In this document: positions 32,911 to 42,802 of the stretch, piece after piece
How the letters are laid out: every line of letters begins with the position of its first letter
Position numbering within the stretch: position 1 is the stretch's first letter
Assembly (NCBI RefSeq): GCF_006007965.1
Contig: NZ_CP040748.1
Location: 620,001-684,000 of the forward strand
Direction: 5' to 3'
Source: Nocardioides jishulii
Lineage (GTDB): Bacteria; Actinomycetota; Actinomycetes; Propionibacteriales; Nocardioidaceae
DNA length: 64,000 nt
The notes under the pieces: model-generated
What the model was told of the DNA's origin: nothing
Database searches by the model: none
The model's input: only the letters and a program-made list of their open reading frames with translations
Position numbers and translations under genes: made by a program

Positions 32911-32989
32911 TCCCCGGTTGGTCTGCCGGCAGGGCCCGCCTGACTTTGAATCAGGACAAGCGACGTAGGTTCGACTCCTACCCGGGGAG
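32911..32989 (+). tRNA. tRNA-Gln (anticodon TTG), atypical
   Basis: A 79-nt cloverleaf: the 7-bp acceptor stem TCCCCGG/CCGGGGA is perfect, the anticodon stem CCTGA/TCAGG is perfect with loop CTTTGAA (anticodon TTG, T at position 33), and the T arm GTAGG-TTCGACT-CCTAC is perfect. The D stem is weak (GGTC with GGCC, including one G-T pair), position 14 is T rather than A, and the variable loop has 9 nt (ACAAGCGAC) instead of 4-5. CCA is not encoded (GCC follows). It lies 29 bp after the sulfotransferase gene. A diverged but possibly working tRNA. Confidence 0.65.
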
Positions 32990-33072
32990 CCGAGGTGTCG
33001 ACGGTCCCTTCGTCATCGGAGGATCGCAGTCATCAGGCGACCGAGAACCTCCGATGTCGCAGCAGCGCCGTC

Positions 33073-34164
<1,092 letters not shown>

Positions 34165-34182
34165 GGGCTGTCGCCTCGGTTC

Positions 34183-34196
34183 TGGTAGCGCTTCCA
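34183..34196. promoter_or_regulatory. CebR/LacI-type operator 1
   Basis: TGGTAGCGCTTCCA is a near-palindrome with the AGCGCT core of LacI-family CebR boxes (consensus TGGGAGCGCTCCCA), located 19 bp before the ATPase start on the minus strand. It would repress the ATPase gene. Confidence 0.65.
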
Positions 34197-34315
34197 TGCG
34201 CACGGGGGCGCTGTGACGGCTGTGGGACTTCGCATACTCGCAGGCCGCACCCGCGATTGGCAAGGAGTCCTTGACACATATTGTGATGCCTGTCACGGTG
34301 ATGGGGTAGAAATGG

Positions 34316-34329
34316 TGGAAGCGCTCCCA
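34316..34329. promoter_or_regulatory. CebR/LacI-type operator 2
   Basis: TGGAAGCGCTCCCA differs from the Streptomyces CebR consensus TGGGAGCGCTCCCA at one position. It lies 77 bp before the binding-protein GTG. A TTGACA hexamer lies upstream at 34271-34276, but no matching -10 is obvious. Confidence 0.75.
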
Positions 34330-34406
34330 CACCGTTCACCCCTCCGGGTCCACGACGAGTGCCTCCGCGTCAGTGGCCCGTCCGGGCCCGAGCCCAGGGA
34401 GAGAAC

Positions 34407-35675
34407 GTGCGTACGAGAAGAACCCGCGGTGCGCTGCTGCGCCCCGTCGCCATCGTCACCACCACGGCGCTGCTGGCCCTCGTGGCCGGCTGCGCCTCGG
34501 ACGACTCGTCCGACGACGGGACGGTGAAGCTGACCATCGGCACCTTCAACGAGTTCGGCTACGAGGAGCTCATCAAGGAGTGGAACGCCGACAACCCCGA
34601 CATCCAGGTCACCCAGAAGAAGGTCGGCACCTGGGACGACGCCAAGGAGAACCTCTTCACCAAGCTCGCCAGCAACTCCGGCCTCAGCGACATCGAGGCC
34701 ATCGAGGGCGACGCGATGCCGGCGATCCTGACTGAGTCCGACGCCTTCGTCGACCTCAGCGACCCCGAGCTCGACGGTCGCTGGCTCGAGTGGAAGGCCG
34801 AGGCCGCCACCAACTCCGACGGCCAGATGATCGGCTATCCGACCGACGCCGGGCCCGAGGGCATGTGCTACCGCGCCGACCTCCTCAAGAAGGCCGGCCT
34901 GCCGACCGACCGCGCCGCGGTGGCCAAGCGCTGGAACACCTGGGAGGACTACTTCGCCGACGGCAAGAAGTTCGTGGCCGCCGTCGACGGCACCGCCTGG
35001 TACGACTCCAGCCAGGGCACGTCGCAGGCGATGCTCAACCAGGTCGAGAACCCCTTCGAGACCGACGACAACACCATCGACGTGGAGAACCCCGAGCTGC
35101 GCCAGGTCTGGGAGGCGGTCACCGGCAACGTCGACCTCTCCACCCGGCTCTCGCAGTGGGGCGACGACTGGGTCGCCTCCTTCCAGAACGACGGCTTCGC
35201 CACGATGGCCTGCCCGGGCTGGATGCTGGGCGTCATCGAGGGCAACGCCGAGGGCGTCAAGGGATGGGACTTCGCCGACGTCTTCCCGGGCGGTGGCGGC
35301 AACTGGGGCGGCTCGTTCCTGACCGTCCCGGCCCAGAGCGACCACCCCGAGGAGGCGAAGGAGTTCGCCGCGTGGATCACCGCGCCCGAGCAGCAGGCCC
35401 GCGCCTTCGAGGCGATCGGCGCCTTCCCGAGCCAGGTCGACGCGCTGGACGCCCCCGAGGTGCTGCAGGCGTCCAACACGTTCTTCAACGACGCGCCGAT
35501 CGGGGAGATCCTCTCCAACCGCGCCGAGGCGGTCACCGTGCAGCCCTACAAGGGCCCGAAGTACTCCGACATCCTCCAGGCCTTCCAGGCGGCGGTGACC
35601 AGGGTCGACGACGGCTCCTCCACCCCGGAGCAGTCGTGGAAGACCTTCGTCGCCGACGTCGAGCGACTGGGCTGA
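34407..35675 (+). CDS. Sugar ABC transporter substrate-binding lipoprotein (CebE-like)
   Basis: A 422-residue binding protein. Signal peptide with lipobox LVAGC near residue 28, then Ser/Asp linker. The family-1 fold is seen from KLTIGTFNEFGYEELIKEW, AIEGDAMPAILTESDAF, YPTDAGPEGMCYRADLL and ACPGWMLGVI. It would catch a sugar outside the membrane and pass it to the two permeases. The GTG start at 34407 has an AGGGAGAG ribosome site. It is the first gene of a five-gene co-directional set ending with the LacI gene, downstream of a CebR-like operator. With a GH1 beta-glucosidase in the operon the substrate is probably cellobiose or another beta-glucoside. Confidence 0.9.
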   Translation: MRTRRTRGALLRPVAIVTTTALLALVAGCASDDSSDDGTVKLTIGTFNEFGYEELIKEWNADNPDIQVTQKKVGTWDDAKENLFTKLASNSGLSDIEAIEGDAMPAILTESDAFVDLSDPELDGRWLEWKAEAATNSDGQMIGYPTDAGPEGMCYRADLLKKAGLPTDRAAVAKRWNTWEDYFADGKKFVAAVDGTAWYDSSQGTSQAMLNQVENPFETDDNTIDVENPELRQVWEAVTGNVDLSTRLSQWGDDWVASFQNDGFATMACPGWMLGVIEGNAEGVKGWDFADVFPGGGGNWGGSFLTVPAQSDHPEEAKEFAAWITAPEQQARAFEAIGAFPSQVDALDAPEVLQASNTFFNDAPIGEILSNRAEAVTVQPYKGPKYSDILQAFQAAVTRVDDGSSTPEQSWKTFVADVERLG

Positions 35676-35685
35676 GCCAGCGCCG

Positions 35686-36696
35686 ATGACCGTGCAGCAG
35701 CCGACGACCACCCACCGGGGTGCGGGCGCGACGGGGGAGAACCCCGTACGCCCCGCCCCGGCGGGTGGGCGGCCGCGACGTACGTGGCGCCAGCGCCTCT
35801 CGCTGTGGGACGCGAAGTACTCCGGCTACCTCTACGTCTCGCCCTTCTTCGTCGTCTTCGCCATGGTCGGGCTCTTCCCGCTGGCCTACACCGCCTACGT
35901 CTCCCTCTTCGAGTGGAGCCTGATCGGCGGCAAGGGCGAGTTCGTCGGCCTGGGCAACTACCGCGAGGTCCTCGACAACCCCTACTTCGCGAAGTCGCTG
36001 GTCAACACGTTCAGCATCTTCCTGCTCTCGTCGATCCCCCAGGTCCTCATCGCGCTGGCGCTGGCCGGGCTGCTCAACACCTCGTTGCGCGGGCGCACCT
36101 TCTGGCGGATGAGCATCCTGGTGCCGTTCGTGGTCTCGCCGGTCGCGGTGGCGATCATCTTCGGCAACCTCTTCGGCGACCGCTACGGGATGGTCAACGA
36201 GATGCTGGGCCTCGTCGGGATCGACCCGATCAGCTGGCACGTCGACCGCTTCGCCAGCCACGTCGCGATCGCCAGCATGGTCAACTGGCGCTGGACCGGC
36301 TACAACGCGCTGATCCTGCTGGCCGCGATGCAGGCCGTGCCCAAGGAGCTCTACGAGTCGGCCGCCCTCGACGGCGCCGGCCGGGTCCGGCAGTTCCTCT
36401 CGGTGACCGTGCCCATGATCAAGCCGACCGTCGTCTTCGTCGTGGTGACCTCCACGATCGGTGGCCTGCAGATCTTCGCGGAGCCGCGCCTCTTCGACGA
36501 GACGATGGGCCGCAACGGTGGCAGCGACCGCCAGTTCAGCACGATGACGATGCTGGTCTACGACTTCGGCTGGCGGTTGCGTGACCTGGGCTCGGCGTCG
36601 GCGACGGCGTGGATGCTCTTCCTGGTGATCGTCGCCGTCGCGGTGCTCAACTTCGTCCTCACCCGTCGTCTGGCCGGACCTGGAGGCTCACGATGA
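35686..36696 (+). CDS. Sugar ABC transporter permease 1 (CebF-like)
   Basis: A 336-residue inner-membrane permease of the MalF/UgpA class. Six helices are visible, beginning with SGYLYVSPFFVVFAMVGLF near residue 45; the cytoplasmic EAA loop is ELYESAALDGAGRVRQF near residues 222-238, where the ATPase docks. The N-terminal 40 residues are polar and Pro/Arg-rich. It follows the binding protein by 10 bp and overlaps the next permease by 4 bp (ATGA). Confidence 0.92.
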   Translation: MTVQQPTTTHRGAGATGENPVRPAPAGGRPRRTWRQRLSLWDAKYSGYLYVSPFFVVFAMVGLFPLAYTAYVSLFEWSLIGGKGEFVGLGNYREVLDNPYFAKSLVNTFSIFLLSSIPQVLIALALAGLLNTSLRGRTFWRMSILVPFVVSPVAVAIIFGNLFGDRYGMVNEMLGLVGIDPISWHVDRFASHVAIASMVNWRWTGYNALILLAAMQAVPKELYESAALDGAGRVRQFLSVTVPMIKPTVVFVVVTSTIGGLQIFAEPRLFDETMGRNGGSDRQFSTMTMLVYDFGWRLRDLGSASATAWMLFLVIVAVAVLNFVLTRRLAGPGGSR

Positions 36697-37511
36697 ACCG
36701 CCGCCCGGGCTTCCTGACCTACGGCCTGCTGGCCGCCTTCGTGCTGGGCTCGACCTTCCCGCTCTACTGGTCGTTCCTGTCGGGGTCGCGTACGCAGGCC
36801 GAGATGTCCGGCAGCAACCCGCCGTTGCTGCCCGGGGGGCACTTCCTCGACAACGCCTCCAGGGTCCTCGACACCGTGCCCTTCTGGAAGGCGATGGGCA
36901 ACAGCCTGCTCGTGTCGTCGGTGACGGCGACCTCGGTGGTCTTCTTCTGCACCCTGACCGGCTTCGCGTTCGCGAAGTTCAGCTTCCGGGGCCGCACCCC
37001 GTTGCTCGTCTTCGTCATCGCCACGATGGCGGTGCCCACCCAGCTCGGGGTGGTGCCGCTCTTCATCCTGATGGCCCAGCTCGGCTGGGCCGGCACGACC
37101 TGGTCGGTGATGGTGCCCTGGCTGGTGACGGCCTTCGGGGTCTTCTTCATGCGGCAGTACCTCGTCGACGCGGTGCCCGACGAGCTGGTCGAGGCCTCCC
37201 GCATGGACGGCTGCTCGACCTTCCGCACCTTCCTCAGCGTGGGACTGCCGGCGGCACGCCCGGCGGCGGCGATCCTGTGGCTCTTCACCTTCATGCAGGT
37301 GTGGACCGACTTCTTCTGGCCGCTGATCGCGCTCAACTCCGACAACCCGACGATCCAGATCGCCCTCAACCAGCTGCAGAGCGGGTACTTCAAGGACTAC
37401 AGCCTCGTGCTCGCCGGCACGACGCTGGCCAGCATCCCGCTCCTCGTCCTGTTCGCCTTCACCGGACGCCAGTTCGTGTCCGGCATCATGCAAGGAGCGG
37501 TCAAGGGATGA
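36693..37511 (+). CDS. Sugar ABC transporter permease 2 (CebG-like)
   Basis: A 272-residue permease of the MalG/UgpE class with six helices and an EAA motif ELVEASRMDGCSTFRTF near residues 165-181. LTYGLLAAFVLGSTFPLYW is the first helix. The ATG overlaps the upstream stop (ATGA), and its own stop overlaps the beta-glucosidase start in the same way, so all three are translationally coupled. It partners with the preceding permease. Confidence 0.92.
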   Translation: MNRRPGFLTYGLLAAFVLGSTFPLYWSFLSGSRTQAEMSGSNPPLLPGGHFLDNASRVLDTVPFWKAMGNSLLVSSVTATSVVFFCTLTGFAFAKFSFRGRTPLLVFVIATMAVPTQLGVVPLFILMAQLGWAGTTWSVMVPWLVTAFGVFFMRQYLVDAVPDELVEASRMDGCSTFRTFLSVGLPAARPAAAILWLFTFMQVWTDFFWPLIALNSDNPTIQIALNQLQSGYFKDYSLVLAGTTLASIPLLVLFAFTGRQFVSGIMQGAVKG

Positions 37512-38983
37512 CCTCCACCCAACGCGCCACCCAGCACCTCACCCCGTCCTCCACCCAGCCCCGGAACCTGCGTGACAGGGCCCGGCCCCGAGAGCTCCCC
37601 GACGGGTTCTGGCTCGGGTCGGCCACCGCGTCGTACCAGATCGAGGGCGCCGTGGACGCCGACGGACGGACACCGTCGATCTGGGACAGGTTCTGCCGGG
37701 TGCCGGGCGCGATCGCGCACGGTGACACCGGCGACGTGGCCTGCGACCACTACCGGCGCGTGCCCACCGACGTGGCCCTCATGCACGAGCTGGGCCTGGA
37801 CTCCTACCGCTTCTCCGTGGCCTGGCCCCGGGTGCGTCCCGACGGGGGAGCGGTCAACCAGGCCGGCCTCGACTTCTACCGCCGGCTCGTCGACGAGCTC
37901 CTCGACCACGGGATCCATCCCTGGGTCACGCTCTACCACTGGGACCTGCCCCAGGCGCTGGAGGACGCGGGCGGATGGCTGAACCGCGACACCGCCCACC
38001 GCTTCGTCGACTACGCGCTCGCGACCTACGACGCCATCGGCGACCGGGTGCCGGTGTGGACGACGCTCAACGAGCCGTGGTGCTCGGCGTTCCTGGGATA
38101 CACCTCCGGCGAGCACGCGCCCGGTCGGCAGGAGGGCGCCGCCGGCCTCGTCGCCGCCCACCACCTGATGCTCGCCCACGGCCAGGCCACCGAGGCGTTG
38201 CGGGCCACCGGTACGAGCTCGCAGCTGGGCGTCACCCTCAACTTCACCGTCGCCGACCCAGCCGACCCCGACTCGGCCGCCGACGTCGACGCCGCCCGAC
38301 GCATCGACGGACTGCACAACCGCCTCTTCCTCGAGCCGCTGCTGCGCGGGGCCTACCCGAGCGACGTGCTGGCCGACACCGAGGCGCTCACGTTCGGGGG
38401 GCGGGGGTGGCAGGAGGTCATCCGCGAGGGCGACCTGGTGGCGATCCACCAGGAGGTCGACGTGCTGGGCGTGAACTACTACCAGGGCGAAGCCGTGACC
38501 GGGACCCCCACCGGCGACGGCGGCGGTCCACACCCCGGCCCCGGTGGGCGCCCGGTGTTCAGCGCCTTCCCGGGGTGCGAGTCGATCTCGACGGTCGACC
38601 GGGGGCTGCCCACCACCGACATGGGCTGGACCGTGCAGCCCGAGGGCCTGACCCGGCTGCTCGTCCGCCTGCAGCAGTACGGCCTCCCGCTCCACGTCAC
38701 GGAGAACGGCGCGGCGTACGACGACGACGTGGTCGAGGGCCGGGTGCACGACCGCGAACGCACCGCCTACCTAGAGGCCCACCTCGGGGCGGTGCTCGAC
38801 GCCGTCGACGCGGGAGCGGACGTACGCGGCTTCTTCTACTGGTCGCTCCTCGACAACTTCGAGTGGGCGCACGGCTACCGACGCCGCTTCGGGATGGTGC
38901 ACGTCGACTACGCGACGCAGGTGCGTACGCCCAAGGACAGCGCGCTGCGCTACGCCGAGATCGCTCGCTCCCGGAAGCTGTGA
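37508..38983 (+). CDS. GH1 family beta-glucosidase
   Basis: A 491-residue glycoside hydrolase family 1 enzyme. The acid/base glutamate lies in TTLNEPWCSAFLGY near residue 190, and the nucleophile in LHVTENGAAYDDD near residue 400; FWLGSATASYQIEGA at the start and NFEWAHGYRRRFG at the end are family signatures. No signal peptide: it acts in the cytoplasm on imported cello-oligosaccharides, like BglC of Streptomyces. It overlaps the upstream permease by 4 bp (ATGA). The first ~35 residues are an unconserved Thr/Ser/Arg-rich tail. Likely product is glucose from cellobiose. Confidence 0.94.
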   Translation: MTSTQRATQHLTPSSTQPRNLRDRARPRELPDGFWLGSATASYQIEGAVDADGRTPSIWDRFCRVPGAIAHGDTGDVACDHYRRVPTDVALMHELGLDSYRFSVAWPRVRPDGGAVNQAGLDFYRRLVDELLDHGIHPWVTLYHWDLPQALEDAGGWLNRDTAHRFVDYALATYDAIGDRVPVWTTLNEPWCSAFLGYTSGEHAPGRQEGAAGLVAAHHLMLAHGQATEALRATGTSSQLGVTLNFTVADPADPDSAADVDAARRIDGLHNRLFLEPLLRGAYPSDVLADTEALTFGGRGWQEVIREGDLVAIHQEVDVLGVNYYQGEAVTGTPTGDGGGPHPGPGGRPVFSAFPGCESISTVDRGLPTTDMGWTVQPEGLTRLLVRLQQYGLPLHVTENGAAYDDDVVEGRVHDRERTAYLEAHLGAVLDAVDAGADVRGFFYWSLLDNFEWAHGYRRRFGMVHVDYATQVRTPKDSALRYAEIARSRKL

Positions 38984-39028
38984 TGAGCCGGGTGATGAGC
39001 AGGGCCGGTCGGCGCGTGCCCGGTGTCG

Positions 39029-39034
39029 TAACGT
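39029..39034 (+). promoter_or_regulatory. -10 box (TAACGT) for the LacI-family gene
   Basis: TAACGT is followed by 7 nt and a GTG at 39042. An in-frame GTG at 39033 overlaps the box itself and is therefore a less likely start. The regulator could thus be made from a leaderless transcript as well as from the operon mRNA. Confidence 0.45.
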
Positions 39035-39041
39035 GAGCCGC

Positions 39042-40079
39042 GTGAGGAGCGCCCCCGAGTCCGCCGACACCCGGGGTGCGGTCACGTTGGACCAGGTGGC
39101 GAGTGCGGCGGGGGTCTCCCGGGCCACGGCGTCGAGGGCGATCAACGGCGGCAACCGGGTCAGTCCCGCGGCGCGGACCGCGGTCGAGACGGCCGTACGC
39201 GACCTCGGCTACCGCCCCAACCTCGCGGCCCGCACCCTGGTCACCCGACGCACCGACTCGATCGCCGTCGTCGTGCCGGAGCCCGACGAGCGCGTCTTCG
39301 CCGACCCCTTCTTCGCCCGGACCCTGAGCCCGGTCAACAGGGTGCTCGCCGAGCGCGACCTGCAGCTGGTGCTGCTGCTCGCTCGACCGGGCCAGGACGA
39401 CGACCGTCTGCTGCGCTACCTGGGCCGCAGCCACGTCGACGGCGTGCTGGTGGTCTCGCACCACCGTTCCGACGGACTCTCCGACCGGCTCGCCGCCCTG
39501 CACATCCACGCCGCCTTCGTGGGCCGTCCGTGGACCTGCGCCGACAAGCTCTCGTTCGTCGACACCGACAACGTCGAGGGGGGCAGGCTGGCCGCCCAGG
39601 CGCTGCTCGAGCGGGGCTGCACCCGGATCGGCACCGTGGCGGGACCCGCCGACATGACCGCGAGCCTCGACCGTCTCGCCGGGTGGCGGGAGGCGACGGC
39701 CGCGGCGGGCCTGGAGCTGGACGCCGTCGCCCAGGGCGACTTCACCGAGGAAGGGGGAGCGCGGGCGACCGCTGCCCTCCTGGAGAGCCACCCCGACCTG
39801 GACGGCCTCTTCGTGGCCTCCGACCTGATGGCCGCCGGAGCGCTGAAGGTGCTCGCGCAGTCCGGGCGCCGGGTGCCCGAGGACGTGGCCGTGGTCGGCT
39901 ACGACGACCTCGGGGTCGCCGAGCGGACGTCGCCGCCGCTGACCACCGTCTCCAACCCGATCGGCGAGCTGGCGACCCGGGCCACCCGGATGCTGCTGGA
40001 GTCGGTGTCGGGCGGGGAGCCGGCCACCCCCATGCGGTTGATCGTCACCCCCACGCTGGTGCATCGCCAGAGCGCCTGA
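39042..40079 (+). CDS. LacI-family transcriptional regulator (CebR-like)
   Basis: A 345-residue LacI-type repressor. The N-terminal helix-turn-helix and hinge read TLDQVASAAGVSRATASRAINGG, and RPNLAARTLVTRRT marks the junction to the sugar-binding domain; GYDDLGVAERTSPPLTTV is the usual C-terminal block. It is the last gene of the sugar operon. The two operators at 34183 and 34316 match the CebR consensus, and CebR homologs release DNA when cello-oligosaccharides bind. The start at GTG 39042 was chosen over GTG 39033 because of the overlapping -10 box. Ligand identity is inferred from the neighbouring GH1 gene. Confidence 0.88.
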   Translation: MRSAPESADTRGAVTLDQVASAAGVSRATASRAINGGNRVSPAARTAVETAVRDLGYRPNLAARTLVTRRTDSIAVVVPEPDERVFADPFFARTLSPVNRVLAERDLQLVLLLARPGQDDDRLLRYLGRSHVDGVLVVSHHRSDGLSDRLAALHIHAAFVGRPWTCADKLSFVDTDNVEGGRLAAQALLERGCTRIGTVAGPADMTASLDRLAGWREATAAAGLELDAVAQGDFTEEGGARATAALLESHPDLDGLFVASDLMAAGALKVLAQSGRRVPEDVAVVGYDDLGVAERTSPPLTTVSNPIGELATRATRMLLESVSGGEPATPMRLIVTPTLVHRQSA

Positions 40080-40136
40080 CGGGTCCAGGCCCGTTCCGTG
40101 GTGGTGACCGTGGTCACGGGTGTCGGCGGTCGGCAC

Positions 40137-40142
40137 TACCCT
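40137..40142 (+). promoter_or_regulatory. -10 box (TACCCT), leaderless glmU promoter
   Basis: TACCCT is followed by GAATTC (6 nt) and the ATG at 40149. No ribosome site is present. Confidence 0.5.
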
Positions 40143-40148
40143 GAATTC

Positions 40149-41612
40149 ATGGAGAACCTCACCGTCATCGTCCTCGCTGCCGGCGGCGGCACCCGCATGA
40201 AGTCGAAGACCATGAAGGTGCTCCACCCAGTCGCTGGGCGCAGCATGATCGGTCACGTGCTCCGTGCCGTGCAGGCCGTCGAGCCCGAGCGCATCGTCGT
40301 GGTCGTGGGCAACCAGCGCGAGCAGGTCGGCCCCCACATCACCTCGCTGGTCCCCGACGCGCTGCTCGCCGTCCAGGAGACCCAGGACGGCACGGGCGAC
40401 GCGGTCCGCGTCGCCCTCGACGCAGCCGCTGCTGCCGGGCCGGTCACCGGCACGGTCCTGGTCTCGGCCGGCGACACCCCGCTGCTGCGCGGCGAGAGCC
40501 TGCGCGAGTTCGCCGCCGACCACGCCGCCTCCGGACGCGCCGTCTCCATCCTCACCGGTCGGGTGCGCAACCCGTTCGGCTACGGGCGCATCGTCCGCGA
40601 CGCCGACGGCAGTGTCCTGGCCATCGTCGAGGAGAAGGACGCCTCCGCCGCGGAGCGCGAGATCGACGAGATCAACTCCGGCATCCTCGCCTTCGACGCC
40701 GACTTCCTGCGCAGCGCGCTCCCGCGCCTGTCCAACGACAACGCCAACGGCGAGTACTACCTCACCGACACCGTCAAGATCGCCCGCGAGGACGGCCTGA
40801 CCGTGGGTGGCCACCTGATCGATGACGTGACGGAGACCGAGGGCGCCAACGACCGCGCCCAGCTCGCCGAGCTGGGCCGCCAGATGAATGCCCGCATCGT
40901 CACCGCGTGGATGAAGGAGGGCGTCACCGTGATGGACCCCGCCACCACGTGGATCGAGGACGACGTCGTTCTCGAGCGTGACGTCACGATCCTGCCGAAC
41001 ACCCAGCTGCTGGGCGCCACCGTCGTGCGCGAGGACGCGGTCATCGGCCCCGACACCTCGCTCAAGGACTGCGAGGTGGGGGTCGGCGCCCGCGTGCTGC
41101 GTACGCACGCCGAGCTCGCCGTCGTCGGCGAGAGCGCCACCGTCGGCCCGTTCTCCTACCTGCGCCCGGGCACCCAGGTGGGCCGGTCCGGCAAGGTCGG
41201 GGCGTTCGTCGAGGCGAAGAACGCGGTCCTGGGCGACGGCGCCAAGGTGCCGCACCTCTCCTACGTCGGAGACGCGACGATCGGGGAGGGCACCAACATC
41301 GGTGCCGGCACGATCTTCGCCAACTACGACGGCGTCAACAAGCACCACACCGTGGTCGGCGCGCACGCCCGCACCGGCTCCAACAACACCTTCATCGCGC
41401 CCGTGACCATCGGCGACGGTGCCGCGACCGGCGGCGGCACGGTGGTCCGCGAGGACGTCCCGCCGGGTGCGTTGGCAGTGCCGGGAGCCAAGCAGCGCGT
41501 CATCGAGGACTGGGTGCTGGAGCGCCGTCGGGGCACGAAGCAGGCCGACGCCGCCTCCCGTGCCCACCAGGTCACGGGCGAGGTCACGGGCGACTCCGAC
41601 GGCAGCGAGTGA
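40149..41612 (+). CDS. glmU: Bifunctional UDP-GlcNAc pyrophosphorylase / GlcN-1-P acetyltransferase
   Basis: A 487-residue two-domain enzyme. Residues 1-230 are the uridyltransferase: VLAAGGGTRMKSKTMKVLHP, with the UTP-binding loop and TQDGTGDAV. The C-terminal left-handed beta helix (about 260-450) carries the acetyltransferase site: GPFSYLRPGTQVG, VEAKNAVLGDG, NYDGVNKHHTVVG with the catalytic His. It makes UDP-GlcNAc for peptidoglycan and surface polymers. The ATG at 40149 gives the canonical first strand. prs follows, as is usual in actinobacteria. Confidence 0.97.
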   Translation: MENLTVIVLAAGGGTRMKSKTMKVLHPVAGRSMIGHVLRAVQAVEPERIVVVVGNQREQVGPHITSLVPDALLAVQETQDGTGDAVRVALDAAAAAGPVTGTVLVSAGDTPLLRGESLREFAADHAASGRAVSILTGRVRNPFGYGRIVRDADGSVLAIVEEKDASAAEREIDEINSGILAFDADFLRSALPRLSNDNANGEYYLTDTVKIAREDGLTVGGHLIDDVTETEGANDRAQLAELGRQMNARIVTAWMKEGVTVMDPATTWIEDDVVLERDVTILPNTQLLGATVVREDAVIGPDTSLKDCEVGVGARVLRTHAELAVVGESATVGPFSYLRPGTQVGRSGKVGAFVEAKNAVLGDGAKVPHLSYVGDATIGEGTNIGAGTIFANYDGVNKHHTVVGAHARTGSNNTFIAPVTIGDGAATGGGTVVREDVPPGALAVPGAKQRVIEDWVLERRRGTKQADAASRAHQVTGEVTGDSDGSE

Positions 41613-41754
41613 TGCTGCTCGGGTGTGGTGTGCGCGACTCCGGGCGTCCACGCCACGAACCCCGTGTTGGGCGTGGGGCTGGGAGTGGTTCACAATCGGA
41701 TGAGCAGGGCCATCCCGGCCCGTTCCTGCGCCCCCAGCCGAGGAGCTGTCCGAA

Positions 41755-42735
41755 GTGAGCGGAATGAAGCGGACCCCCCAGAAGAACTTGATGGTCTTCA
41801 GTGGTCGGGCCCACCCGGAACTCGCAACGGAGATCGGTGATCTCCTCGGCAGCGGTCTGGTCCCGCAGTCGGCCTACGCGTTCGCCAACGGCGAGCTCTA
41901 CGTCCGCTTCGAGGAGTCCGTGCGCGGCTGCGACGCCTTCGTGATCCAGTCCCACACCGCTCCGATCAACGAGTGGCTGATGGAGCACCTGATCATGGTG
42001 GACGCCCTCAAGCGCGCCTCCGCCAAGCGGATCACCGTGGTGATGCCGTTCTACGGCTACAGCCGCCAGGACAAGAAGCACCGCGGTCGTGAGCCGATCT
42101 CGGCCCGCCTCGTCGCCGACCTCTTCAAGACGGCCGGCGCCGACCGCCTGATCACGGTCGACCTGCACGCCGACCAGATCCAGGGCTTCTTCGACGGCCC
42201 CGTCGACCACCTGATGGCGCTGCCGATCCTGGCCGACTACGTCAAGGAGAAGTACGGCGCCAAGCAGCTCGCCGTCGTCTCCCCGGACGCGGGCCGGATC
42301 AAGGTCGCCGAGCGCTGGTCGGCCCGCCTCGGTGGCGCGCCGCTGGCCTTCATCCACAAGACCCGCCGCATCGACCGCCCCAACGAGGTGGCTGCCAACC
42401 GCGTCGTGGGTGACGTCGAGGGCCGCATCTGCGTGCTCACCGACGACATGATCGACACCGGTGGCACCATCGTGAAGGCCGCGGAGGCCTGCATGGAGGC
42501 GGGCGCCGCCGGAGTGGTCATCGCGGCGACGCACGCGATCCTGTCCGACCCGGCGGTCGACCGCCTGAAGAACTCGCCCGCCGTCGAGGTCATCGTCACC
42601 AACACGCTGCCGATCGACGCCGACAAGCAGTTCGACAACCTGACGACCCTCTCGATCGCGCCGCTCATCTCGCGGGCGATCCGTGAGGTCTTCGAGGACG
42701 GCTCGGTCACGTCGATGTTCGAGGGCCACGCCTGA
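41755..42735 (+). CDS. prs: Ribose-phosphate pyrophosphokinase
   Basis: A 326-residue PRPP synthetase. The pyrophosphate-binding DLHADQIQGFFDGPVDHL block is near residue 135, and the PRPP loop is DDMIDTGGTI near residue 228; FYGYSRQDKKHRGREPIS forms the ATP-binding flexible loop. It makes PRPP for nucleotides, His and Trp, and in actinobacteria also for decaprenyl-phosphoarabinose. The GTG at 41755 was selected; an ATG three codons on is possible. The 142-bp gap after glmU has a possible promoter: TTGGGC (41667) and CACAAT (41691) spaced 18 bp. A strong hairpin terminator ends the unit. Confidence 0.96.
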   Translation: MSGMKRTPQKNLMVFSGRAHPELATEIGDLLGSGLVPQSAYAFANGELYVRFEESVRGCDAFVIQSHTAPINEWLMEHLIMVDALKRASAKRITVVMPFYGYSRQDKKHRGREPISARLVADLFKTAGADRLITVDLHADQIQGFFDGPVDHLMALPILADYVKEKYGAKQLAVVSPDAGRIKVAERWSARLGGAPLAFIHKTRRIDRPNEVAANRVVGDVEGRICVLTDDMIDTGGTIVKAAEACMEAGAAGVVIAATHAILSDPAVDRLKNSPAVEVIVTNTLPIDADKQFDNLTTLSIAPLISRAIREVFEDGSVTSMFEGHA

Positions 42736-42753
42736 CCCCATCTCGTCACGAGA

Positions 42754-42785
42754 GGAGCCCCCGACGCCACGGCGTCGGGGGCTCC
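42754..42785 (+). terminator. Strong hairpin terminator after prs
   Basis: GGAGCCCCCGACGCC pairs perfectly with GGCGTCGGGGGCTCC (15 bp, minimal loop), followed by TTCC. It also serves the convergent TetR gene, whose stop is at 42803. Confidence 0.88.
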
Positions 42786-42802
42786 TTCCGTCTGGTCGAG
42801 AC

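Noticed and set aside
33014..33056. 9-bp inverted repeat CATCGGAGG/CCTCCGATG after the tRNA
   Set aside because: The 25-nt loop and lack of a T-run make a terminator doubtful; no operator family fits.
34271..34312. TTGACA with a downstream TAGAAA as a full promoter
   Set aside because: The spacing of about 30 bp is too long for a -35/-10 pair.
38697..41693. A 998-codon minus-strand frame opposite the LacI and glmU genes
   Set aside because: Low-complexity Gly/Val/Asp/His composition without any domain; it is a shadow of real genes on the plus strand.
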